Source: Tyto alba (taxonomy: Eukaryota > Chordata > Aves > Strigiformes > Tytonidae). From it: DNA of 64,000 nucleotides. The stretch is from NCBI RefSeq assembly GCF_018691265.1, contig NW_024881322.1, forward strand, positions 11,769,989-11,833,988, read 5' to 3'. The stretch's first letter is position 1; each line of letters opens with the position of its first letter. Both the position numbers and the translations under genes were made by a program. This document shows positions 23,398 to 36,245 of this stretch, in pieces. The notes under the pieces are model-generated. The model worked only from the letters and a program-made list of their open reading frames with translations. It made no database searches and was not told the origin of the DNA.

Positions 23398-24560
23398 GTA
23401 ATGAGTTCTTAAAAAAAACTGTAATAAGAAAAAGGCACTAAAAAAACATCCAAACCCTCATGCTGCTTTCCAAGTTTAGGGGTTTTTTTGTCTGCTATGA
23501 GATTCTTGGAAAAACACAGAGCTAATAACAGATCACGTAACTTCAGTACACCTTGCTGCTTTAAGCGTTCTGGTTTGCTAAGTGACACTTAGTTGAAAGG
23601 GTTTGAGTCCTTAGTGCTGAACAATTAATATGATACTATTTGCCTGATGCCAAAATCTGCATCTGAGCTGTGCGTTTGTTCTCTGGCCTTGTGTTCAGTG
23701 ATGCAGTGCTTGTGTTTGAACTTCTTTATTTTGATACGAAAATGTTGTTGGGATATTCCTTTCTCAGTGTCAGCAAGCTTTTAAGGAGTTAAGGCAGTAA
23801 TGGATTTGTTTTCTGTCTTCCCGCCACTCTTTGCTACTTGCCTGATGCCAAAATGATCTTACGTGATTTTGGGGACCGTCAGAGCTGCCTGTCCCTGGCC
23901 AGTTTAATTTCCAAATGGAAGCTAGATTTTTGAGTTGAGTTGGAGGGGCTCTGAGACCTACCCTCTGCTCATCCTCCACTCTGGAGCACAGGACAGTCTG
24001 AGCGGTCTGGGCTTCTGCTGAACCTGTTCATGTAGCAGTTGTGTGAAATCTGGGGACGGTTATGACACACGTTGCAGGGAGAGAGGGAGTATGAGCTGCT
24101 ACACCTCTTGCTGCTGCTGCAGCAGAGCCTTTGAGGGTCATACCCGGAGGGTGAGGTGTGGGGGAGAGGAGGCAGCCCGGAGTGGAACAGTTCAGAGAAG
24201 CGTGCGGGAGGGCTGTGGTGCGTTCCTTAGCAGTACTGCTGCCTCACAGTGTGAGGATTGCTTAGATTTACAGTCAGAATGCTGCCATATCATTACTGTA
24301 TCATTCCGTGTTACTTGCATTATATATTCCAGCCATAATTGCGTCAGAGCAGGAATTTCTTAAATTTTGTCCTTCACATGCTAAGTGAATGTTTCTAAAA
24401 GTCAGATATAACATCAACAAAAACGGTAGAAATTTTTTTCTTCCAGAAGTACTAAAGCTTTTCTTTACTGAAAAGAGTGAGGGCTTATTTTGTTCCTCTC
24501 AGCAGGTATTAAAAGAAAATTTTACATAACTTAACATGCTTTGATTTGTTTCTTTTACAG
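23398..24560 (+). other. CLASP2: CLASP2 intron
   Basis: About 1.16 kb. A GC-richer block lies at about 23820-24260. It includes a 17-base direct repeat of a copy at 23640-23656 (second copy 23838-23854) and a small CTG/CAG palindrome near 24108-24127. No gene recognised. Confidence 0.82.
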
Positions 24561-24639
24561 GGAATCTTTTCCAAATGACCTCCAGTTCAGTATTTTAATG
24601 AGATTTACTGTTGACCAGACCCAAACACCTAGCCTAAAG
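24561..24639 (+). CDS. CLASP2: CLASP2 exon, TOG3 (ESFPNDLQF...)
   Basis: A 79-nt exon completing R and reading ESFPNDLQFSILMRFTVDQ and then TQTPSLK. Highly conserved TOG3 sequence. Acceptor TTCTTTTACAG, donor GTAAGA at 24640. Ends at a codon boundary. The frame stays open into the intron to a TAA at 24754 that lies within an AATAAA. Confidence 0.98.
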
Positions 24640-24743
24640 GTAAGAGTTTTCAGACTCGCATTGCAAACAAAAGTCTTCATTGATAGATATTTGCTTGTCT
24701 TAATATTTGAATTTGGATTGTTATTTTTGTTTTGTTTTAAAAA

Positions 24744-24757
24744 AATAAAGGAATAAA
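24744..24757 (+). promoter_or_regulatory. Candidate intronic poly(A) signal pair
   Basis: AATAAA at 24744-24749 and again at 24752-24757, with a G/U-rich stretch (GTGGATTTTTCTTTTG) about 15 bases later. If used instead of the donor at 24640, it would give a CLASP2 mRNA ending inside TOG3, with an intron-encoded tail of 39 residues. Sequence-only evidence; AATAAA is frequent in AT-rich introns. Confidence 0.3.
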
Positions 24758-24797
24758 AAGTTTTCAATTAGTGGATTTTTCTTTTGTAAACTTTCAG

Positions 24798-24848
24798 ACA
24801 GTCAAGCCAGCACTACAGGACCAGCTTCGCTCTTTTTGGAGCTCAAAG
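24798..24848 (+). CDS. CLASP2: CLASP2 candidate cassette exon C (51 nt), uncertain
   Basis: A 51-nt segment between a good acceptor (CTTTTGTAAACTTTCAG) and a weak donor (AAG then GTTTTT). Phase 0 both sides. Encodes TVKPALQDQLRSFWSSK, to be inserted between PSLK and VKVAIL within TOG3. It is open, in phase and more GC-rich than the intron. I do not know this peptide in CLASPs, and the weak donor argues for low inclusion or a false exon. Confidence 0.35.
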
Positions 24849-27800
24849 GTTTTTGTCTGAATTACTGTCTTTATTCTTAACCCTATGTCAAACTCTTACA
24901 GTGTTTCCAATAATTTTTATTTGAATGCATTGGTATGCTGCTACTAACCTTTGCGAGAAACTTTAAGCATGCATTTGTTCGATTTTAAACATTACACTAG
25001 TATGAAATGTTTGCTGCAAGAGAGATTTAATAAAACCACAGTACAGTAAAAACAAGCAACAAAAATGTGGCCGCCTAACATCAAGCTGGTTATGCAAACT
25101 CACCCTATCAAGTCTTCTAATTTTATGTTTGTGATTTCCCAATCGTGTTTCTCTAGTTCATATATATTTTTTTTTCCTGTGTTCACCTGATAGGTCTTGA
25201 ATTTACTTTAAATTATTTTAATATTAATATGAACTTGAGTTGCTATGTTAAAAATCAGCTCCCTTTGTGGTACACTTACTCTTCTGAAAGCAGTGTGTAG
25301 CTTTATAATTACACACATTTTTACATAAGAATCTGTAGTACATAGACTTGTCAGTATAACTGAAAAGTAAAAATATATTCTGTAGTACATTTACGGTTCC
25401 AAAGAGAGTTGATTTTAGGATAAATGCATCAAATCCTAAGAAGATTTACAAGTGATGTAAATGGGGAAATAACAAGCATATGATAACTGGCATTTTCTGC
25501 TCTGTCCTGCACGAAATACTTTTACATAGTTTGATACTGCACAAGAATATGACTTCCCAAGTTATGTTGAACATAAAGTTACATGAATATGCCTTTTTTG
25601 TCTACAATACAGTAAAACTTACATTTTTAAGCTTTTGAGGACAGTTGATACGTTGACCACTGTTGCTTCGTAGAGCTGTGTTAAAAAGGGACTGCTGTCA
25701 TTTATTGAAGACAGTAAATGAGGTAGTAAAAATCAGTTTGTTGTTTAAATAAATCCTTGGAACAAATTGGGTTTGCTTTTGTTTTACTTGGTTTTCCTCC
25801 CCAGGAAGGTGAATTTGATGGTTGAGATGTTCTTTTTTTTTCCATATAATAGTATAGTTGGTAAACACGTATCGATCATGTTTCAAAGTTGAAAGTATAG
25901 TTTTGGAATGAGACATGGACTCCTACTAGGCTGACTTGGGGCTAAGTTCAAGAGTGTTCACTGTGCGACCTAGAAGGATTTAAGAAATCTGAAACACGTA
26001 ATGGGAAGGCATTCTGGAAATAATTTCCAGTATTTGAGAGAGGCTTCTGAAATCAAGATCTTAGTAAATGCTACATCCATAGAAGATCGCCTGTTACTTT
26101 GAAATCAAATAAAGAGAGTATTTAAAATTAATTTTTGGGACAGTAAAGTATGTAACTGTTTAAGAGAAGGTAAGCTGTTTTTTTCAGAAGAAAGTGGTAT
26201 CTACCCTCTACTTCCATCTTTGAGGTAACTACATCTTAAGGATCCAGACAGTAAATTTATTGAAAATAAATTGCAGAAGACTCTATTAAACATCCACATT
26301 CTTACAGATTTTGTCTAAATCCCGTCTTCAGTGCACCCAGATGTCCAACAGATTGATAATCCTAGGGCACTATTTTATTTCTTGGTCTTCAGCTTTTGTT
26401 CTTACTCTGATAAATGATTGTTTTGTGGCAGTGTGTGCCTTTGGCCTAGGTAGACACAGAAACAGCATTCACTGTGACAGGAAAAATCAGAGCAAGGATT
26501 TTCAGCATCCTTAAAGATGGGTGGTCAGATATCAGAAGGGATGACAGGTCTGAAATTCACTCCGTGGAAGGATTCCCTTCTACAAATGACTTTTCTTTCT
26601 GGTTTTCATGTGGTAGTAGTAAATAATCATGATCCTTTAGAGTAAACTGTCATTGTCGTTCGTACACTTAGGAACACAGCTAAGTCTTGGACCATAGAAA
26701 TTGAGCTTTTAGAGTGGCCATAGGGGTGGATTTGGGCAGCTAGCCAGTAAGAGGACCAAACATAGAGAAGATACAGTTCTGGTGACCTAATCCATGGAGG
26801 ATGCAGCACAGCGTATTATGCTGTATCCATCTCTCTTTCTTTTGCTATAATTTTACATGTAGGTGTGGTGAACTGCTGAAACACAGTTTAGAGGTGCCAG
26901 ATGCATGTATCTGTTTTGGTCAAATGTATGGATGGGCACAGGAGTCAGATTTGCTAGATGGGATGTAATCTGTTAAGCTTATTTTCACAGCTGCAGAACA
27001 TATGCTTTTCAAAGGATGGTGTTGTCCTGAAATACACTTCAGATCATCACTTCCCTTTGTCTCAGGTTGAGTATCAAATGGCTCACGCTCACCGAGAGAT
27101 TGATTTAAGCGTTGTGACCAGAGTTCATTACAAATTTCTGAACCCTTCTTTACTTTGAAAATACCGATTTGTTGACAAAGGTTTTTGCTGCAGTTGAGCA
27201 GATTTTTTTTTTTTTTTCTAAATCCATATTGGAATTTCTGAATTCAAAAAAAAACAACCAACCAATAACACCGATTCAGAGATGAGTGCACCCTTTACAA
27301 TTCATCTTCAGGGTATGTTTTAGTAATTTAGTGAAATAATCTCAGAGAAAGTCACTCCTGAGTATCCAGTAATTTAGGGACAGACACCTGGGATGGGGCA
27401 ATCAGAAAGTCACTTTGCATGATTGCTTGTATTCAGTCTGAGTAGGGCAGAGCTGAGGCTCCTGCATCCCGGGAAAGCATTGTAAGAGACGAATTTTTTT
27501 CTGGTTTAAGTAAAGCAGCTTCTCTACGGTCCTCTCTCCTTTTTTCTTTTTTTCCTGTTACACGAAATGTTTCTTTTTTCTTACCCTGATGCAGCAAATT
27601 AAACCGTAAACTCGAATTTTTCACAGAACAGGAAAATAATTTGCCTTCTGGCACTGACTGGGTTGCATCCTTGCAGTATTTCCTGAATCTCTGCACATAC
27701 TTGCACATGTTTTTGTGCCAGAATTTGTCATTTCATTAGCTGTGAAAGATGTTTATGAAGCACTTTAGTTCCGTTTATGTCTGATCTCTTTTTTGTGAGT

Positions 27801-30051
27801 AATAGTGCTAATTCTAGCTTGATCTATATTTCAGCTCACTTAATACAGCAGTGCTATTAAACAAAAAGTCTGTTTGTGTTATATGCTGTACAGGAAAAAT
27901 GTCTCAGTGTTTATAGTCCAGCAAAAGTAAAATAAATTCAACCTAGAAGAGTACGAAGAAAGTCAAGACAGTATTCAACAACTTCACAGACAGTGATTTC
28001 AGATTAACAGCAAATATTCATTGTAACAATTGCTAGAGCTCCTTTCATTGCAGTCAAAAATTGTTCATCTCCTTTCTCAGAGAGATTAAATAGATTGTTG
28101 AAGAGAACTATATTAGACCTTTTATTTCTAAATCTCAACTCTGTACATACTTACTGGAAATAATGACAAAGATACATCATAAGTAAATTTGCTGCTATTA
28201 TGGAGTTTACTTCAGGGTGGGGTTTTCTTAACCATATAATACTGTCTCAATATATTTGAGCATAGAAAGGTACCCCTTCCAGAATTTCTTCTCTCAGAAG
28301 CAGTTAGTGAAACTACTCTTGTTCAAAATAGGTGTCAAAGTCAGCTTTGGGTATCTGTCTCGCAGTGAAAAGCTTTATTAGTGCGAACTCTCTCCATTAA
28401 TCTTCTGCTCAGTGCCCTTCTGTCTCCTGAGAGCCTCTATCTTTCCAGAAGTCTGTGCAGTTTACTCTGTAAGAGTAGTTTAAACACTAAATAACACTGC
28501 TCCCTCAGATACAGTACTCTGGAACATTTTCATTGGGAGAAATGCCTCTGGATGGTCTCAATGTTACAATTTTTAATAGTTTGGTGGTTTTTTTAAGGTG
28601 TGATATTATATGTATTTAAATCATGAATAATGAAAGATAGTGCTGTCATAATCGTTTCACTTGGTAATTTAGAAATTTTAACTATTACTTCATATTTGGA
28701 AAACCATGTAGCCTAAGGTTTCTTGCTGCAGAGATGTTTGGTGGTTTTTTTTCCTTGGGAGGAATTGAGCAAATAGTGTGGGGTTTACTACATTTGTTGG
28801 TACTGATCTGCATAAGATGAAAGCCTCCAGCTGTTGCTTGTTGTAACGTTGGAGAGGTCAAGCTTTAACAGCTGCTGTGAAAATGAAGTATTCACTATTA
28901 ATCTGTGTGTATCAGCTATCACTAACGTGCGTGTCACTTAATTTTTAGAAGCTTGCTAGTTTTCATGACCAAGGGAAATTTCTAAATAGCTTTGCTCAGA
29001 ACAGTTGTACTACAAGCTGTGAACAATTAAAAATACACACAGAACTCTTTTTCTTTCTGGTTATGATGGACATAGGTGTCTCCCTCCTGGTAGGTATTTC
29101 TGGTTCGCTGTAATTATTAGTGGAAATAAAAGCAACTAATCAAATAGATGCTCTAAACAAATGTTCACTGTTTTTGTTGATGGGTTGCATGACAAATCTC
29201 TGGGGCAGCAGGAGCTGAGAAGATAAACATTTAAGGGAGATAGAGGCATAATAGCCCTTTGCCCAAAGCTGTGGAGTGGTGCAATTTTGGAGAAACTGGA
29301 GAGAGGCTAGAGCCTGGGATGTGTAAAACGGAGATTCTACACAAGGAGTGGAGGGAGTTAGTGGAGTAGGAGAACGATGCTCAGATAAATGAGGGAGTAA
29401 AACATCTTTTCTGTCCTGGTAAATATATGTCTGTCTTCTAAATACCTTCAAAGGAAAAGTGTGCATGTGACCCCTTCTAAGTCTTTTGTAGAAATTCTTT
29501 TACGTACCTTTTTTATTATTTAATGGGAAGATTCATGTGGCTTATCCCCAAAGATAGTGACTGCTCAACTCTGGTGTCTTCTAAAAGAATGAGTGTTAAC
29601 TACATATTAGGAACTAATAGGAACTGATTATTGGTTCACCAGATGATGTTCATTTTTCATTCTAGTATTTGAAAAAACTACTTAATAATTCTGAATAATT
29701 CTGTAAAATCCTGACTATTCTTAAATATTCTGACTACATTGGTTTTCTTTTTGTTAAATACAAGCTTCTGCATATATGCAATGATTTATGTATCTTTTAG
29801 TTGTTACCAGTGAAACCTAAGATTTCTATTACTATTTGAATTTCTGTGGAATAACTCCCTTCTTGCAATGTTATATCCATTTGTAGATTGATTTATTGTA
29901 TAGAGTTTTATATCAGTACTAAAAAGGTGTTTAGGTTAATTGGGGGAAAAAAATATTTTTATTTTCTGGAATGAACACTGTACTCTCTGAACACACTAGT
30001 TCTTGCAGCACACCATTGTTATTGTCTACCTGACTCTGTTTCTCTTTGCAG
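24849..30051 (+). other. CLASP2: CLASP2 intron (with the 24640-24797 part, one large intron if cassette C is skipped)
   Basis: About 5.2 kb of AT-rich intron. It contains a T-run near 27203-27217 but no recognised repeat family, RNA gene or conserved ORF. Confidence 0.85.
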
Positions 30052-30195
30052 GTCAAAGTTGCAATCCTTAAATACATAGAGACTCTTGCACAACAGATGG
30101 ATCCAGGAGATTTTGTAAATTCAAGTGAAACTCGGTTAGCAGTGTCTCGAATCATCACCTGGACCACAGAACCTAAAAGCTCAGATGTTAGGAAG
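30052..30195 (+). CDS. CLASP2: CLASP2 exon, TOG3
   Basis: A 144-nt exon: VKVAILKYIETLAQQMDPGD, FVNSSETRLAVSRIITWTTE, PKSSDVRK. HEAT repeats of TOG3, nearly identical to mammalian CLASP2 (I recall LAKQM and DFIN there). Acceptor CTCTTTGCAG, donor GTAGGT. Whole codons. Confidence 0.98.
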
Positions 30196-33100
30196 GTAGG
30201 TTTGTTCACGTGTGCTTAGAGTTGTAGTACGTTTCAAGTATCTTGGCAAATTAGAGAAGGTAATATTTCTTGCCTAAACAAAAAATATATGTTTCCTTTA
30301 AAAACAAGCATACTCTTTCATAGGGAAAAGATACTTCTGTATTCTTCTCGGCAAACACCTAATTTTTCTGTATAAAGTATCAGAAGTGACAAAGTAAAAC
30401 TTTGCCAGAAATTATATGTTGAGGAATATTTAAGTGAAAATTCAAAATTAACTCAACTTGAAACTCTCTGTTAGGGTTATATTTTCATTTATGTTAACAT
30501 GTTAAGATTATTTTTCTTAATGAAAGGAATAACTTAGTTTCAACCACTATCTAGGATTAAAATGTCTTCAGTGAGCATTTTCTATACAGTTTTAATATTA
30601 CTTCAGAAACCACCCTCTGTGATATACCAATAGCACATTTGTAACAGGAATGGTAAATCTGGTAGCAAACTTGGTTCAGTCTCTGTTGGATTGTCTCAAA
30701 CCCTTTGTGTTTAACAAAAGATAGGTAAATAAGTCTTGACCCTTTGACAAAAAAAAAAGTTTGTGCTTTAATGAAGTATTATCAAAGCTTCTGTGGTTCC
30801 AGTGCAAAACTCCCTCTTCCACATAATTATTGTGAAGTGAAAATGAGTATTTGTGAGCTATGTAGGTACACCAGAGATACGGTGTAACCATGAGAACTGT
30901 ACTAATGCAGTCTTTGGAAGGCGTTTCTAAATAGTTCTTCCAATTATAGAAAACAAAAGTCTTTGCATTTTATTTGCAGTTTGGTGGAATAGAGTTTTGT
31001 TCTTGTTCTGATTGTCACCAGCCATTCTTAGCTGCCATTATCAGCATGCTAACATTTTTCAAATAATAAGTTTGGGTTTTGGCAACTTCATAATTTCTGG
31101 AAACAGTACCAAAGCTTCCTTTAATTAGGAAGGATATTTTGTGGGAAAGCATTTGAGAGGAAATAGTGGGAGTTGCCTCACAAAGTGTGTTATGTGAAGA
31201 GAACAAAAATAAAAATAACTTCCACAACTTCTTAGTATCTGGAATGTTTGCAATATGTAATAAAAAAACATAGGAGAGTTTATACTGGAAATAATATTTC
31301 TGTCTTTCACTTCTTATATAACTTCATGACTATGAGAAAGCAGTAATAGATTATATCCTATGGACTTTTCTTGCCTAGTACCATGTTCCAGTGACATACA
31401 TAAGACCATAAAACAGGAGGAGAATTGAGGCAGCACTATCTTCTAAATCAGTAAAGTTTTAGTACTAAGACACGTGGCAAGCTGTCTTATCTGATGGTTC
31501 ATATCTCTAATAAGCATTTTTATGTCATTAAGTAACTGAATCATGGAAAGAATTGCTGGTGAGTTTAATCACCTGGAACACCTTAATTTTATGAAGTTTT
31601 CTCATTTTATTTTTTCTTTCCATAACACAGCTGTTAGAGGCAACTAACTGCCAAAAGCCTTTAATAACTCAAAAATAAAATTTCACCAATAAGTAATCAA
31701 AAGAGTTATTCTGATGGTATAAAATGTTTCGTTCTCTTAGCAGGCTTCACAGCCTGCTATTACAGGCCTTTTCATTTTATTTATTTTAATACGCTTATAG
31801 TACATTGTATGATTTCTTTAAATGAAAAGTTTTTGCCAAGTGCATTTCTGTGTAATTGATGGGTTTGGGGTTTTTTTTAATAAAAACATTTCCAGTCATG
31901 TGTTACGAAAAATCCTCTCTTATTAGTCTGAAGTTGGGCAGTGTTAGTGCAGTTCAGTGACATGGGACTTCTTTCTGGAAGGTAAAATTCTGTGTTTCAG
32001 AACTTAGATTTCTTCTAAAATTAGAGTTCTTCTGGAAAGAAGTAAAATCTTCTTGGAGTTCTCCTAGAAACAAAACCAAAAAAAATTGTTTCTGATCCTT
32101 ATTGCAGACTTTTAAAGAAGTTATCTGTATGACTGGACTTAAACCTCCAAATACTCTAAAATGCATTTTTTTGTCAAGGACGAGAGAAAATAGATAGCTG
32201 CATAGTTGAAAACCTGTGAGTCAGTATCAATTTTGATACTTTAGGTTGAGCTTCATTTTGGGACAGACTTGATGGTATCAGTTTCTTTCCTGGTATCATC
32301 CTGGACTGTCTGTTGGCAGCTTAGACGCAGTGTTGTGAAGTTGAGACATGGATAACAGGGCAAAAGGAATAAAGTGATAATTCCCAAGCCTTTGCTCAGT
32401 TGCTGGATTTGTTTTGGTTTTGCCTTGTATCAGTTTCTCTTAAAAGACTGACTGTAAGAAATCCCAAGGAAAAGAGAAGTATTCAAGACATATTGTAGAG
32501 GGCATTCAGGGTGTTCACTTGAAGGGAAGGCTATGAGAGGGAGAAGGGAATAAAAGTTAAAGAAAACAGCCAGTCACGAGTGTGCAGAGATAATTTGTGG
32601 CAATCTAACATGCTAGTATTTTTGTCGTTAAACTTAATACTGAGATGTGTGCTGGCATGTGTGCTCATACCTTGGCTTTCCACTTTTAATTAAAAAATGC
32701 TACAGCTCATTGCTCTGGAAGCAAAAGGAGGAAATAAATGTCTAAAAGAATTTTCTAAACTACTTGCTCAAAAAACATTGCTGCTTAAGCAAGCTGCCTC
32801 TCATTCTGTCTAGCGTGAGGCACTGGTTCTCTCCAGTGCATGGCAGACCTTGATGGTGAGCTGTATAAAGTAGGCATAGTTGGTTAATCTTAGAAACAGA
32901 GTTTCGTACTTCAGAGAAACTATTAAACAATTCTGGAGAACTTAATCTCTAGCCCTTCATTGCATGTGTTAGTTTAGCTGCTGTGTTGACAGGTCCATTA
33001 GACTATCCAGTGAATACTTGTCAAACTGTACCAACATTACTAAGTCATGCAGTCAACATTCCTTTACTAGAGGGAACCCAGCCATTGTCTGACTTACTGT

Positions 33101-33956
33101 ATTGCTTTGTCAGTAAAGAGCCCATATTTTTGATTCAGATAAAAAAAATATATGTAGTAAAACATGCTGTAGGATGAGGATGATGTTAAAGATGCACAAT
33201 TAAAACTGAGGGTGTGGGAGGTGACATCCAGTAGGCTACAAACTCCAATACTTAACAGTTTTCATCTTTAGAATATGTAGTCAGCTGAATTATTCCTCAT
33301 GATGCTTGCCTATCTTTTAAAAAAGATAAAGGAAGCGGGACAGGAAGAGGGGGGAAGGTTAACTAACTAGTTTGGTTGTAGGATAAATTATAGAGAACAT
33401 CAAATGCTCTGATCACAACTCAAAATCAAGACTGTCTGATTCCAAATTAGAATATCTGTTTCATTTTGGTTTTTTAATTTCTAAAGTGATAACTGTTCCT
33501 TTTCAAGCTAGTGTGTTGATTATCCATCATCTGTAATTACCACTTCCAGAACTCAAAAGGAGGAATCGCAGCCTTGTTCCTGCCTGGCGTGTTCCATTCC
33601 TCTCTAAATTTGTTCGACTTGCCAAACCCTTTAAAAGCTATTTTGCAAATTCTTTCAGTACTTTTTTTTGTAAGTAGGGATCTGGGGTTGGGGGCGTTGA
33701 GGAGCACATTTCTGAAAGACTGCTTGTTAAGATGATTGTGCAAAGTGTGAGCTGCTTGTGTGCCTGGATTTATCAATATCTGAACTTCCAGCTTACCAGC
33801 AAATATGAACTGCTTTTGTTCACATCTGTTAACATGTTTTTTCAACCCTGATCAAGACTTAAGTCAAGTTTTCCAGTTACCACTTGTTGTCTCTTTCTGA
33901 TAAAATTACTTTAGAAACTCAAATTAATGTCTTCGATCTGTATTTTCTCCTTCTAG
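30196..33956 (+). other. CLASP2: CLASP2 intron
   Basis: About 3.8 kb AT-rich. No repeat family, RNA gene or credible coding sequence recognised. It ends with CTCCTTCTAG. Confidence 0.85.
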
Positions 33957-34100
33957 GCTGCACAGTCAGTGCTGATTTCCCTTTTTGAACTCAACACTCC
34001 AGAGTTTACAATGCTATTGGGTGCTTTACCAAAAACATTTCAGGACGGAGCCACAAAGCTTCTCCATAATCATCTCCGGAATACAGGCAACAGTGGCCAG
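33957..34100 (+). CDS. CLASP2: CLASP2 exon, end of TOG3
   Basis: A 144-nt exon: AAQSVLISLFELNTPEFTML, LGALPKTFQDGATKLLHNHL, RNTGNSGQ. Final HEAT helices of TOG3. ELNTPEF and PKTFQDGA are characteristic of vertebrate CLASPs. Donor GTATCT. Whole codons. Confidence 0.98.
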
Positions 34101-34547
34101 GTATCTACACCTCTCTTACTATTCTTTCTGAAGTTACTCTTGTTTTGAACATAAGTCCATTTCAGCAGAGTTATTTGTGAGAGCAAGAAGGTTGGTGGAG
34201 GAGGGGAGGCAACACAAATCCTACGTAGAAGTCTGTCTTAGTAGTAGATACCACTTTTTAATCACTCTTTATGGAATGACTTTTTCCTCCAGAGAGTGAT
34301 ACTTTCTAAGTCGATGTTACTTCCAAATGATTTCAGTTTGAATGTGTTTTTTAAGTGTAGTTTATCTTTTACTGTACTCATTTCAAAGTTATACCTGATT
34401 GAAGTTGCTAGCAATTGGTTAGCCAGTACAAGAAATTAAATAGAAGCTCTTTAAATGTTTCTGGACACTAGAAAATAAATACAATAATAGGTTAAAAGGG
34501 CAGCTGAAGTCCTATTGGAGTATCTCTTCTCAACTCTCCTCCTCCAG
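34101..34547 (+). other. CLASP2: CLASP2 intron
   Basis: About 450 bases AT-rich, ending in a strong pyrimidine tract (CAACTCTCCTCCTCCAG). Confidence 0.86.
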
Positions 34548-34654
34548 GGCTCAATGGGAAGTCCTTTAACAAGACCTACTCCACGCTCCCCAGCAAGCTG
34601 GTCAAGTCCTCTCACTTCCCCAACCAATACATCCCAGAACACTTTGTCACCAAG
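34548..34654 (+). CDS. CLASP2: CLASP2 exon, Ser/Pro-rich linker
   Basis: A 107-nt exon: GSMGSPLTRPTPRSPASWSS, PLTSPTNTSQNTLSP, then a split serine. Repeated SP/TP dipeptides make a likely phospho-regulated disordered linker between TOG3 and the C-terminal domain. Mammals have NGTQSSMGS and RSPANW as I recall, so small changes sit at the exon start. Donor GTAATG. Confidence 0.97.
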
Positions 34655-35459
34655 GTAATGCAGAACTGTAATAACACCAGTGTGCATCTAAGGCTTCACT
34701 ACCTGTTATCCAAAATGGTAACCCCAACAGCGAAGGCATGGAGCGAATTTTGCACAAAGTGACAGGTGCTGAAAAACAATCCCCGTCCCTCCGCAGAACG
34801 CGCGTGCAGTGACAGTGAACTACTCGTCCTCCCCGCCACGTGTCAGGGCTGGCCTGAGGTGGGGAGGGCTGTGCCCCTTGGTGAGCAAGTGGATCAGCGA
34901 GAGAAGGAAGTGTTCAGCTCTAGCAAATGTTAGAATATGTCAGCTGGGTCAGCAAACCAGATTTAACATTGGGGAGACTAAAAAAGTAGTAGTTCATAAA
35001 TGTTCTGGTCTTCAATTTTGTGGTACTGATGTTGCCAGCCAAGTGGACTTTGTAATTTTGCTCTTAGCACTCACCTTTCTGTGAAAACTGTTGAGTTTTA
35101 TCAGCCCTTCTTATTTCAGAACTTTTTTTCAGAAAGAGAGAATGGTATAAAATTCCCAGTTGTTTCTTACTCATAAAACAGAGAAAAAGTTTGCTTCTTC
35201 AGGCAGATGCTGCTACATGAGACAGCTGTTCCCTTAGCTAGCTACTCCCAAGTGCTTTCTCTGTCAGTGACAGTACGCTTACTATAATACAGTTTTGTTA
35301 TGTGGAGAACCATCTTTCTTCCTTAATGTGTTTCAAGAAAAATAGTAATTTTTATTAGTATTTCTTGAGTCTCTTTAGTCCCATGCTAATGTTATTTAAA
35401 AATATAGGGTCCCAAAATAAATCCGTATTCATTCCTATGTCTTTCTCTGTCGCCCACAG
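34655..35459 (+). other. CLASP2: CLASP2 intron
   Basis: About 800 bases. A short GC/CpG-rich patch lies at about 34775-34880 in an otherwise AT-rich intron. An exon there starting at the CCTCCGCAG would meet a stop in the CLASP2 frame. Nothing else seen. Confidence 0.83.
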
Positions 35460-35613
35460 TGCATTTGACTATGACACTGAAAATATGAACTCTGAAGATA
35501 TTTACAGCTCTCTTCGTGGAGTCACTGAAGCCATTCAGAATTTCAGTTTTCGTAGTCAGGAAGATATGAATGAGCCTGTAAAACGAGATTCCAAAAAAGA
35601 TGATGGCGATTCG
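35460..35613 (+). CDS. CLASP2: CLASP2 exon, linker (FDYDTENMNSEDIYSS...)
   Basis: A 154-nt exon: SAFDYDTENMNSEDIYSSLR, GVTEAIQNFSFRSQEDMNEP, VKRDSKKDDGDS. Very strongly conserved acidic linker segment. Acceptor GTCGCCCACAG, donor GTGAGC. Ends on a codon boundary. Confidence 0.98.
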
Positions 35614-36245
35614 GTGAGCATTTAAACTCAGTGAATCTTGGTATCGGCAAACCAAGCCAGTAACTGATTCATTACCAGTGATAAAGCATGTTTTTCAGTA
35701 GGTTTATATTACAACTACCAAAATGGGATGTTTCTCATAAAATACTTCAGAGCTTTAGAAAAATATGTGACTGAACTCGTATGTAAATGCTAATTCTAAA
35801 TAGCACTAGCTGTTTGTTTATTTAGAATGTTAGCAATGTAAAAATATATTATCTTGCAAAACAGCTGGAGTTCAGTTTTTGAGAGGTCTGCACCTTAATA
35901 TATGTTTTTCCAAAGGCTTTATTCCGTGCAAAATCTGTGGGTTTTTCAGACAGCTACATGCAGTGTTTTAAACTTCTGTTTCTGTGGAACTTTGGCTTTC
36001 AGATTTGTTGAGCTTGCCAAATACGAATATGCTTAAACATGCCTTTACTTACCATCAAGCTTCTGACATAAAACAGCTGTTTCTAGTTCACACATTTTTT
36101 TGGACTATGTACACTTTCCTTTTTTTTAATTTGTAAACTTTTTAAAATTTGTGAGCTTTTGCTACATAGATGAATTAGTAATTTAGTTAATTGAAACGTG
36201 TCTGTGTGTATTTGATATGCTCATATGATACTACTTTTCCTGCAG
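35614..36245 (+). other. CLASP2: CLASP2 intron
   Basis: About 630 bases AT-rich, nothing else recognised. Confidence 0.86.

Noticed and set aside
34787..34860. CCTCCGCAG followed by a GC-rich segment and GTGGGG, looking like an extra CLASP2 exon
   Set aside because: In the phase set by the exon ending at 34654 it meets a TGA within a few codons, and it resembles no CLASP sequence.
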